Positions 1 through 6,635 of a DNA stretch of 31,051 bases are shown piece by piece. The position numbers were made by a program, and so were the translations under genes. A model generated the notes under the pieces. It saw only the letters and a program-made list of their open reading frames with translations. It was not told where the DNA came from and searched no databases. Origin of the DNA: Treponema sp. (GTDB lineage: Bacteria; Spirochaetota; Spirochaetia; Treponematales; Breznakiellaceae); assembly GCA_031266095.1 (NCBI GenBank), contig JAISBR010000035.1:1-31051 (forward strand), written 5' to 3'. Numbering within the stretch: position 1 is the stretch's first letter; every line of letters starts with the position of its first letter.

Positions 1-48
1 AAAGCGGTATCGGTGGAGGAACTGGCCCGACAGGCACTAACAGCGTAA
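1..48 (+). CDS. 3' end of an unidentified gene (partial)
   Basis: Frame 1 is open from the first base to a TAA at 46-48 and gives a 15-residue tail, KAVSVEELARQALTA, which looks like an amphipathic helix at a protein C-terminus. A hairpin at 70-100 follows, as expected after a gene end. Frame 3 is also open further (to about 104), but its Gly/Ser/Thr-rich product is less protein-like, although it could be the end of a low-complexity surface protein. The fragment is too short to identify the family. Confidence 0.35.
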   Translation, partial: KAVSVEELARQALTA

Positions 49-69
49 TTTCTGGACCAGGAGCAGTCA

Positions 70-100
70 GGGAAAAATCTGAAAAAACATCAGATTTCCC
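70..100 (+). terminator. Terminator-like hairpin
   Basis: The arm GGGAAAAATCTG (70-81) pairs with CAGATTTCCC (91-100), giving about 10 pairs with a two-A bulge and a 9-base A-rich loop. Only two T follow, so termination would be weak. It may close the partial gene that ends at 48. Confidence 0.4.
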
Positions 101-215
101 TTGACACGAAACATAGGAGTCGCGTCGAACCGGAGGTTCGCAGTCGAAGAAGGAAGAGCAAAAAAGGACCTGAGCGCAAAAACTTTTTTGACTTATGCGA
201 CTTTGCGGTTAGAAC

Positions 216-269
216 TTCTTCCAAAACGCGGCAGTTTCCCGGAACATGAAAGTAAACGCCGATGCCCTG
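216..269 (+). repeat. Dispersed 54-bp repeat, copy 1
   Basis: These 54 bases align without gaps to 19125-19178 with 47 identities. The 3' half (245-269, beginning CATGAAAGTAAACGCC and ending GATGCCCTG) also recurs in reverse complement at 29950-29974 with 24 of 25 identities. All three copies lie in intergenic DNA close to a promoter. Confidence 0.75.
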
Positions 270-281
270 TAATTCGGCCGC

Positions 282-309
282 TTGACAAAACAAAATATCC
301 GGCTATACT
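282..309 (+). promoter_or_regulatory. Sigma70-type promoter, no gene directly behind it
   Basis: A perfect TTGACA at 282-287 and TATACT at 304-309 are separated by 16 bases. Transcription would start near 316. The first supported start codon is mgtE at 729, so the mRNA would carry a leader of more than 400 bases filled with hairpin repeats. Either mgtE has a long leader, or the promoter's original gene has been lost. Confidence 0.6.
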
Positions 310-367
310 TAAAACAGTTATTCAGAAGCTGAAGTTTCTAAACAACTCTCATTAAAAAAATCAACAA

Positions 368-480
368 CCGCGCGGCAGAGCCACGCGGTATGTTGTTCTT
401 ATAAGGTATTGGTCTCGGGTTTAATACCTTTATGACCGCGGCAGAGCCGCGGGGTATTAGACCCTCGCCACGAATAAAAT
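368..480. repeat. Two GC-hairpin/GGTAT repeat units
   Basis: Unit one (368-388) has near-complementary arms around the loop AGA, followed by TATG. Unit two is CCGCGGC-AGA-GCCGCGG (about 438-454), followed by GGTATTAG. Unit two is additionally flanked by an inverted repeat: GGGTTTAATACC before it (417-428) and GGTATTAGACCC after it. The sequence to about 478 matches 14271-14297 in reverse complement at 26 of 27 positions. This is mobile-repeat-like architecture; no transposase is nearby. Confidence 0.65.
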
Positions 481-659
481 CAATGCAAGGAGGTATATAT
501 GGACGATCCCGGCGGTAGTACCGATTATCATATACGGCAGTATATATCTCCCCGCGGACAATATTGAACGTGTAGAAATCCTGCTTCATTTTTGTGTCTA
601 TACCCGCATGCCCGCGGAATAATTGCGGAATCCTAAAAATTATTTTTAGTGATTGAGCC

Positions 660-687
660 TGTTCCAAAACTGAAGTTTTGGAACAGC
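660..687. repeat. TGTTCCAAAA-type perfect hairpin, copy 1
   Basis: CTGTTCCAAAACT and AGTTTTGGAACAG are exact complements (13 pairs) around GA. A second member with a different loop lies at 20099-20126. Each sits a short way upstream of a start codon (mgtE here, the outer-membrane protein at 20150 there), and neither is followed by a T run, so a regulatory or mobile hairpin is more likely than a terminator. Confidence 0.65.
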
Positions 688-728
688 AACGATTATGTCC
701 CTATCTCTATGGTTTAAGGGGTATCACT

Positions 729-2066
729 ATGGAAGAAATTCTCGAACTAATCAACGCGGCGCCGTTTGATATGTGCAAATTTCATGAATTGGTTCAACAC
801 GTTAATGAAGTTGATATTGCCGAAATATTGAGCGAGCTCAACAAAGAAAAACTGGTACAGGTATTCAGACTTTTACCCAAGGATATGGCGGGGGAAGTTT
901 TCGCCAATATAGGGCCGGATGAACAGCATATCATTGTAGAGGCGCTTACGGACAGCGAAGTTGGCGAGGTCGTTAACCTGCTTTTTGTCGATGATGCGGT
1001 TGATTTTATTGAAGAAATGCCTGCCAATGTGGTAAACAGGGTATTAAAGAATGTCAGTCCCCAAAAAAGGAAACACATCAACCAAATTTTAAGATATCCT
1101 GATGATTCAGCCGGCAGTATCATGACTACCGAATATATTGATTTAAAAGAGACAATGACGGTCAGGGATGCCCTGGATTATATCAGAAAAAATGGGACAA
1201 ACAAGGAAACCATATATACCAGTTATGTAGTCAAGCCGGGCAGAATACTTGCCGGTATCGTATCGGCCAAGGCCCTCATGCTGGCGGAACCGGATGAACG
1301 GATAGAAAAAATAATAGATATTGATATCCTGTCCGTGAATACCAATACCGATCAAGAATCTGTTGCCGCCATATTTCAAAAATACGACTTATTATCCATA
1401 CCGGTAGTCGATAATGATAGCCGGCTTGTCGGCATAATTACCGTTGATGATATACTCGAGATTATTGAAGATGAAAATACGGAGGATTTTCAAAAAATGG
1501 CCGCTATGCAGCCTTCAGATGATCCGTATTTGAAAACCGGAATTATCACATTGGCAAAAAACCGTATTGTCTGGCTGCTGGTTCTTATGCTGTCGGCTGC
1601 ATTTACCGGAGGAATTATAGCCTCTTTTGAAAACGGCCTTGCTGTCCTGCCTATCCTTGTGGCTTTTATCCCTATGCTTATGGATACAGGAGGTAACGCC
1701 GGTTCGCAGAGCGCGACCTTGATTATTCGCGGTATGGCAGTTGGCGAAATAGAAATCAAAGACATTTTTATAGTATTGTGGAAAGAAATACGCATAGGTT
1801 TTATTTGCGGCATTATTCTTGGGGCGGTAAATTTTGCGCGTGTATATTTTATGTACGGCAAAAATCTTATGCTGACTTTGACTGTAAGCGCAAGTTTATT
1901 TACTACTATTATTATGGCAAAAATGGCGGGATGTATGCTTCCTATACTCGCAAAAAAAATAAAAGTTGATCCGGCTATTATGGCTTCCCCGCTCATAACG
2001 ACTATCGTTGACGCCGCGTCATTAACAATTTATTTTTCAATAGCACGATTACTGTTTAAATTATAA
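729..2066 (+). CDS. mgtE: MgtE-family magnesium transporter
   Basis: This is a 445-residue inner-membrane Mg2+ channel of the MgtE family, close to the usual length of about 450. The N-terminal helical MgtE_N domain covers about residues 20-125, then DDSAGSIMT (from about 125) leads into a tandem CBS pair (about 130-255), the cytosolic Mg2+ sensor. The C-terminal part has about five membrane helices with the family signature MDTGGNAGSQSA (about 318-329) and a conserved Asp in the last helix region (TTIVDAAS). I chose the ATG at 729 because AAGGGG at 715-720 is a good ribosome binding site; an upstream TTG at 678 lies inside a hairpin repeat. I found no M-box riboswitch motif. GC is visibly lower than in flanking genes (24 of 60 in each of two sampled lines), which hints at separate origin. 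Confidence 0.93.
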   Translation: MEEILELINAAPFDMCKFHELVQHVNEVDIAEILSELNKEKLVQVFRLLPKDMAGEVFANIGPDEQHIIVEALTDSEVGEVVNLLFVDDAVDFIEEMPANVVNRVLKNVSPQKRKHINQILRYPDDSAGSIMTTEYIDLKETMTVRDALDYIRKNGTNKETIYTSYVVKPGRILAGIVSAKALMLAEPDERIEKIIDIDILSVNTNTDQESVAAIFQKYDLLSIPVVDNDSRLVGIITVDDILEIIEDENTEDFQKMAAMQPSDDPYLKTGIITLAKNRIVWLLVLMLSAAFTGGIIASFENGLAVLPILVAFIPMLMDTGGNAGSQSATLIIRGMAVGEIEIKDIFIVLWKEIRIGFICGIILGAVNFARVYFMYGKNLMLTLTVSASLFTTIIMAKMAGCMLPILAKKIKVDPAIMASPLITTIVDAASLTIYFSIARLLFKL

Positions 2067-2077
2067 ATAGAGCCGCA

Positions 2078-3391
2078 TTACGGATCAATGCGCTCCCGCC
2101 CAATGTCTTTCCGGCAGCTCATGCCCGCAAAACTGACGGCCGCAAGTCCCTGGTAAGCCCTGGTCCGGGCATCGTCGGCGTCTACACCAAGCGCGGAGAC
2201 CGACAGCACCCTGCCGCCGGAGGTACGGAGCGCGTTGTCCGCGCCGGCGATGAAGAGCTTTGCTCCGGTTTTTGCGAAGGCCGCCGCGTCAACACTGACG
2301 GGGTCCCCTTTCCGGTATGAACCGGGATAGCCCTCCGCCACCGCCACCGGGGCGCAGACCGCGCCTTGTTTCCACCTGATGGGAAAATTCTCAAGCCCGC
2401 CGTCCAGTATAGCGGCGCAGAGATCGGCGAGATCAAAATCCATCAGCGGCAGTACCGCCTGGGTTTCAGGATCGCCAAGGCGCGCGTTGTATTCAAGCAG
2501 ATAACAGCGTTCATTGTGTACCATGAGCCCGAAAAAAATAAACCCGCGATAATCCATGTTCTCGGCCTCTATCCCCCTCAGTGTGGGATCCAGAATGGCC
2601 GTTACAAAATCATTTTGTGCCGCCGGAGAAAAGTCCGGCGCCGGGGCGATGGCGCCCATGCCGCCCGTATTGGGTCCCCGGCCGCCGTCAAACCGGCGCT
2701 TGTGATCCCTGGCGGAAATAAACGGCAGAATGGTTCCCTTGCCTCCGGTAACACTCACCGCGGCAAGTATTGAGACTTCCTTCCCCACAAGAAATTCCTC
2801 AAGCAGCACCGAGGCGCCCGCGTCGCCAAGACTTCTCTGTTTCATGAAAGCGGAGAGGGCCGTTTCCGCCTCTTTGAGGCCCGCCGCGATCACTACGCCC
2901 TTACCGGCGGCCAGGCCGTCAGCTTTAATTACCAGCGGAGAAGCCGCGTCCGCGCGGAAATGTTCCCGCGCATGGGCCAGGGCCTTATCCGCGTCAATAA
3001 AATCATCGCTTTTGGCGCTGCGGACCCCGTACCTTTCCATAAAAGCTTTGGCGTAGATCTTACTCGACTCAATCCGGGCCGCTTTTTTATCAGGACCGAT
3101 GATCCCAAGCCCGCCGGCGCGGAAACGGTCGACAATGCCTTCCGCCAGGGGCAGCTCAGGACCTGCCACGGTAAGGCCGATTTTTTCTCTGAGGGCAAAC
3201 CGTACCAACTCCTCCTGTCCTTCCACAGAGGCACTTTCCTTCGCGGTCATCGGGACATTTTCGCATTTCGCCTCCATCCCGGTTCCACCGTTTCCGGGAG
3301 CGACAAAAACCTTTTTAATCCTCACCGGCTGGGCGAGTTTCCAGGCAAGCGCATGTTCCCTGCCGCCTGAGCCAACGACCAGAATTTTCAT
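2078..3391 (-). CDS. purD: Phosphoribosylamine-glycine ligase (GAR synthetase)
   Basis: This 437-residue enzyme joins glycine to phosphoribosylamine using ATP, the second step of de novo purine synthesis. The N-terminus MKILVVGSGGREHALAWKL is the typical PurD start. The ATP-grasp region contains KADGLAAGKGVVIA and the metal-binding segment EYNARLGDPETQ near residue 300. The length is normal. It stands alone, convergent with mgtE (11 bases apart) and divergent from the hprK operon; no other pur gene is in the window. There is no ribosome binding site: a TATACT -10 box ends exactly 6 bases before the ATG, so the mRNA is probably leaderless. The C-terminal eight or so residues after SCRKDIG are not conserved-looking. 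Confidence 0.95.
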   Translation of the reverse strand: MKILVVGSGGREHALAWKLAQPVRIKKVFVAPGNGGTGMEAKCENVPMTAKESASVEGQEELVRFALREKIGLTVAGPELPLAEGIVDRFRAGGLGIIGPDKKAARIESSKIYAKAFMERYGVRSAKSDDFIDADKALAHAREHFRADAASPLVIKADGLAAGKGVVIAAGLKEAETALSAFMKQRSLGDAGASVLLEEFLVGKEVSILAAVSVTGGKGTILPFISARDHKRRFDGGRGPNTGGMGAIAPAPDFSPAAQNDFVTAILDPTLRGIEAENMDYRGFIFFGLMVHNERCYLLEYNARLGDPETQAVLPLMDFDLADLCAAILDGGLENFPIRWKQGAVCAPVAVAEGYPGSYRKGDPVSVDAAAFAKTGAKLFIAGADNALRTSGGRVLSVSALGVDADDARTRAYQGLAAVSFAGMSCRKDIGRERIDP

Positions 3392-3397
3392 GGTTCA

Positions 3398-3427
3398 AGT
3401 ATACCGTATGGATTGGATAACATTCAA
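3398..3427 (-). promoter_or_regulatory. purD promoter, leaderless layout
   Basis: Read on the minus strand, TTGAAT (3422-3427) and TATACT (3398-3403) are 18 bases apart. Only 6 bases (3392-3397) separate the -10 box from the ATG, which places the expected transcription start on the start codon itself. Confidence 0.65.
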
Positions 3428-3509
3428 ACCGTGATATTCCCGGTTTTTCATCAGCATGATGGTCAACATGATTTTATATACGCTGTTCTGAGGTCCTGCT
3501 TTTCTTACA

Positions 3510-3538
3510 TTGCACCGCTACGCTTTTTCCTATAGAAT
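3510..3538 (+). promoter_or_regulatory. hprK operon promoter, leaderless layout
   Basis: TTGCAC (3510-3515), 17 bases, then TAGAAT (3533-3538). The ATG of hprK follows after 6 bases (AAGAAC), with no Shine-Dalgarno sequence. The -35 box is weak (3 of 6), the -10 matches 5 of 6. The overlapping TATAGA at 3531 is an alternative -10. Confidence 0.55.
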
Positions 3539-3544
3539 AAGAAC

Positions 3545-4534
3545 ATGGCGGACAAGAACTTTACCGTCCTGGATTTAATTGATATTGATCTCAAGGAGCA
3601 TAATTCCCTTAACCTCCACTGCATCGGCGGACGGAAGGGTTTGACCAGGGAGATCGGTATTCCGGATCTGAACCGGCCCATGGGAGCCATCATGGGCTTT
3701 TACGAAGATTTTGCCTACTCACGGATCCAGCTTTTCGGACGGGGTGAGGTCTCCTTTCTCCGCAGGCTTGAGAGCGACGGAGAAACCGGAACTATTCGCA
3801 AAATGTTGGATTATCCTATTCCCTGTTGTATTTTTACCCACAATCTGCTCCCCCACAAGGATTTTCGTGATATTGCCGAAGCGGCCCAATGCCCTATACT
3901 ACAGACAGACTTGGGAACATCGGATTTTTCCGCCCGGCTGATGCGGATTCTTTCCGAGATTTTCGCGCCAAGGCAGAGCATCCACGGGGTACTGGTGGAG
4001 GTTTTCGGCCTGGGGATTCTGATTCTGGGGGACTCGGGGGTAGGAAAAAGCGAAACCGCCCTGGAGCTTATTCACCGCGGGCACCGTTTGGTGGCGGATG
4101 ATGTGGTGGATATCCACTGTGTGAGCGGCAATATCCTGATGGGCGCCGGGGCGAATAAGATCATTGGGCACCACATGGAAATCCGCGGTTTGGGGATCAT
4201 CAACATCACCCACATGTTCGGGGTCAGGGCCATCAGAAACCGGAAGGAGATCCAACTGGTGGTGGGACTGGAGGAATGGGATTCATCCAAAAGCTATGAC
4301 CGCCTGGGTACCGAGGAGCAGGTAATGAAACTGCTGGGGGTAAGTATTCCCAAGCTGGAAATACCGGTCAAGCCCGGCCGGAATATACCCATCATTATCG
4401 AAACCGCGGCGATGAACGAGCGGCTCAAGTCCATGGGGTATAACTCGGCCAAAGAATTCAACAAAAATATTCTCAAGTGGATCGAAAGCGATACCAGCCG
4501 CTCGGTGTTTTTTGGCCATGACGATATCATTTAG
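3545..4534 (+). CDS. hprK: HPr kinase/phosphorylase
   Basis: This 329-residue bifunctional enzyme phosphorylates HPr on Ser46 with ATP or PPi and removes that phosphate with Pi. The N-terminal regulatory domain (about 1-140) is followed by the P-loop GDSGVGKSETA at about 162-172 and then RLVADDVVDI with the catalytic acidic pair. The HPr(Ser) kinase signature MEIRGLGIINITHMFG is present at about 218-233, and the C-terminal helix region is complete. Its substrate gene ptsH starts 59 bases downstream. In Firmicutes HprK drives catabolite control; in spirochaetes it occurs with incomplete PTS sets, so the output here is open. The start at 3545 gives a full N-terminus but lacks a ribosome binding site and sits 6 bases behind a -10 box. 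It is the first gene of the seven-gene operon. Confidence 0.95.
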   Translation: MADKNFTVLDLIDIDLKEHNSLNLHCIGGRKGLTREIGIPDLNRPMGAIMGFYEDFAYSRIQLFGRGEVSFLRRLESDGETGTIRKMLDYPIPCCIFTHNLLPHKDFRDIAEAAQCPILQTDLGTSDFSARLMRILSEIFAPRQSIHGVLVEVFGLGILILGDSGVGKSETALELIHRGHRLVADDVVDIHCVSGNILMGAGANKIIGHHMEIRGLGIINITHMFGVRAIRNRKEIQLVVGLEEWDSSKSYDRLGTEEQVMKLLGVSIPKLEIPVKPGRNIPIIIETAAMNERLKSMGYNSAKEFNKNILKWIESDTSRSVFFGHDDII

Positions 4535-4593
4535 CGGTTTTAAGTCAGCTTGTCTATGATCCTCATTATAGGCAGATCTGTTAAGGAAGGTGT

Positions 4594-4860
4594 ATGACAG
4601 AGAAAATTATTATCATACAAAACAGAGCCGGAGTTCACGCCCGTCCCGCCGCGCTGCTGGTTCAGGCCGCCAAGGATTTTAAGTGCAATATCTACTTTGA
4701 GAAAGGCAATGACCGGATCAACGCGAAATCCATAATGGGCATTATCACCCTGGGGGCGGCTTACGGAACGGAGATAAAAATCATCACTGAGGGGGATGAT
4801 GAAGAGGCGGCGGCGGAAACCCTGGTCCGGCTTTTTGAATCTAAATTTGAGGAAGAATGA
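4594..4860 (+). CDS. ptsH: Phosphocarrier protein HPr
   Basis: This 88-residue HPr has both control sites: His15 in NRAGVHARPAA (the PEP-dependent, enzyme I site) and Ser46 in AKSIMGIITLG (the HprK site). The cytoplasmic carrier normally passes phosphate to EIIA proteins or regulates partners when Ser-phosphorylated. No enzyme I, EIIA or sugar permease gene occurs in this window, so its role may be mainly regulatory, as in PTS-Ntr-like systems (inference). A clear AAGGAAGG binding site precedes the ATG, unlike hprK. The stop overlaps the start of the next gene (ATGA at 4857-4860), implying coupled translation of HPr and the sensor kinase. Confidence 0.95.
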   Translation: MTEKIIIIQNRAGVHARPAALLVQAAKDFKCNIYFEKGNDRINAKSIMGIITLGAAYGTEIKIITEGDDEEAAAETLVRLFESKFEEE

Positions 4861-6635
4861 GAAAAAACAGGACCCGTCCCAAATATTCGATTATTACCAA
4901 TGTGCGGGTTCTGTTATTAACCTACGCGCTGCTTTGTGTCATAACCGTTCTTTTTTCCAGAAACTTTTTCTCGAATATACTCCGGGACGGACAGCCGCCG
5001 GACCGGCTCAGCCTGATTGTATTCTTTACAATCCCCGGGGCGCTCTTGGTTTTTCTGGGGGTTTCCCTTTTTGGTCTCTTCGCCGATATTATCGCCCGCC
5101 GGCCGGGGAGTAAATTCAAGGCCCGGCTTTTGGCTTATTTCATCGTCATTGTTTTTTTCGCGGCCACACCCACGATCATCGTTACCGCTCTTTCGATTAA
5201 CGAACTCGCCCGCTTCTGGCAAAGCAATGACGCCGCCGCCGCTACCGCCGCGGGCCGGAATTTCGCGGTGGATAACTACTCTTTCCACATAGAACGATTT
5301 GACGGCATTCTGAAAGAGACCAATTTTTCCCGGCTGCTCCCGGGGGACACGCTTCCCGAGGGAATTGCGGCGGTGCAGGAATTTGAGGCCGGAAACGAGG
5401 GCTGGCGGGAAACCGCCTTCACCGGCGGGGAGGGGTTCCGGCTCCCCTCCCCGCCCGCCACGGAACAAGGTTACGTGTTTCGGGAGCTTCCCCGTGATTT
5501 AGGACTCATCCGTTACGTACAATTAACGCGAAGAAGCGTCATCAGGCTGATAAGTTATGAACTGGGCGATGATTTCGATTCGGGCCTGGCGGCTATTGAA
5601 AACCAGGGCGCCCAGTTTGATGTTATCAATTCCTTGCAGGCCAACATCAGGCCGCTGATCATCTTCTATTACGGCGTGTTTTTCTTCCCTACCCTGCTGA
5701 TGACGGTTATCATCGCCATTTCATTTACCAGACGGGTGACCCACCCCATTGTGGAACTGACCGAAGCGACCCGCCGGGTATCGGAAGGGGATTTTTCCAT
5801 TCAGATTTTGGCCCGCCGGGGGGATGAGTTGGGCCTGTTGATCCGTTCATTTAACGCTATGGTGCAGGACCTGGAAAAATCCCGGATAGCCCTGGTAAAG
5901 GCGGAAAAAATATCGATCTGGCAGAATATGGCCCAGCAGCTTGCCCACGAGATCAAAAACCCGTTGACGCCAATCAGACTCTCCGCCGAGCGGACGCTGC
6001 GGCGCTGGAGGAACGAGCCGGAACGGATCGGCGAAATTCTTGAAAGTTCCATGCTGGCGATCATCCAGGAGACCGAGGGGCTTTCCACGCTGCTCACCGA
6101 ATTTAGGACGCTTTCCAGGCCCATGGAGCCTTCCCGGTCCTGGACCAGGCTGCGGGAAACCGCGGAGGAGATCATCGGACCATACCGCAATTCCTATCCT
6201 AAAGTGCGTTTTGACATTGACCATATAGCGGATGATATGGCGGTCAAAATCGACAAGCACCGCTTCTCTCAGGTTCTGACCAATCTCATCATTAATGCCA
6301 TCGATGCCATGAACGGCAAGGGTGTCATCGAAATCCGTACGGACCTTGTCAAGAAGCGGGATATTCGTTACTGTAGACTCAGCGTTAAAGATACCGGTAA
6401 AGGTATTGCTAAACAAGAAGGTCCGCTTATTTTTACCCCTTATTTTACCACTAAAGACTCAGGTACTGGTCTTGGATTGCCGATAGTTGAACGAATTGTA
6501 AATGATCACGGAGGAACCATCTGGTTTAATTCGGCGGAAGGCATGGGAACCACTTTTTTTATTGATCTGCCTGTTGACAAGCAAGAATTCAGTATGGAAG
6601 TATTGCCCGCCGCGGCCGCCGCGGAGAGGACATAA
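4857..6635 (+). CDS. NtrY-like membrane sensor histidine kinase
   Basis: This 592-residue kinase starts with three membrane helices (about residues 18-40, 52-80 and 88-115), a roughly 150-residue extracytoplasmic part, and a fourth helix near 270-295. A HAMP linker (from RRVTHPIVEL), a short coiled coil, and the H-box HEIKNPLTPIRLSAERT with His364 follow. The N-box NLIINAIDAM and G-boxes VKDTGKGI and GTGLGLPIVERIVNDHGG complete the ATPase. The NPLTPIRLSAERT form and topology are typical of NtrY-type kinases paired with NtrC-family regulators; treponeme annotations often use AtoS. It overlaps ptsH by 4 bases and its partner regulator by 1 base (TAATG). The extracytoplasmic region has no domain I recognise, so the stimulus is unknown. 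Confidence 0.9.
   Translation: MRKNRTRPKYSIITNVRVLLLTYALLCVITVLFSRNFFSNILRDGQPPDRLSLIVFFTIPGALLVFLGVSLFGLFADIIARRPGSKFKARLLAYFIVIVFFAATPTIIVTALSINELARFWQSNDAAAATAAGRNFAVDNYSFHIERFDGILKETNFSRLLPGDTLPEGIAAVQEFEAGNEGWRETAFTGGEGFRLPSPPATEQGYVFRELPRDLGLIRYVQLTRRSVIRLISYELGDDFDSGLAAIENQGAQFDVINSLQANIRPLIIFYYGVFFFPTLLMTVIIAISFTRRVTHPIVELTEATRRVSEGDFSIQILARRGDELGLLIRSFNAMVQDLEKSRIALVKAEKISIWQNMAQQLAHEIKNPLTPIRLSAERTLRRWRNEPERIGEILESSMLAIIQETEGLSTLLTEFRTLSRPMEPSRSWTRLRETAEEIIGPYRNSYPKVRFDIDHIADDMAVKIDKHRFSQVLTNLIINAIDAMNGKGVIEIRTDLVKKRDIRYCRLSVKDTGKGIAKQEGPLIFTPYFTTKDSGTGLGLPIVERIVNDHGGTIWFNSAEGMGTTFFIDLPVDKQEFSMEVLPAAAAAERT

Larger units (their letters stand above)
49..728. other. Repeat-rich 680-bp non-coding region upstream of mgtE
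   Basis: No convincing gene is present. In order the region holds the terminator-like hairpin (70-100), one copy of a 54-bp dispersed repeat (216-269), a strong promoter (282-309), two GC hairpins with a GGTAT-type tail (about 368-388 and 438-457), a 27-bp sequence that recurs inverted at 14271-14297, and the perfect TGTTCCAAAA-type hairpin (660-687). A Shine-Dalgarno-like AAGGAGGT at 488-495 precedes an ATG at 499, but the frame stops after about 22 codons. The minus-strand frame through it mostly translates the repeats. Confidence 0.6.

Noticed and set aside
101..355. 84-residue plus-strand frame
   Set aside because: It runs through the dispersed repeat and the promoter at 282-309, has no binding site, and its composition is not protein-like.
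499..567. Short frame after a very good AAGGAGGT site
   Set aside because: Only about 22 codons and no recognisable product; kept as an observation within the repeat-rich region.
338..667. 109-residue minus-strand frame upstream of mgtE
   Set aside because: Half of it translates the GC-hairpin repeats (IPRGSAA-type segments), and its start lies in the hairpin at 660-687. No ribosome binding site. Treated as repeat DNA.
282..728. M-box or other Mg2+ riboswitch before mgtE
   Set aside because: None of the conserved M-box segments were found; the region is dominated by repeats.
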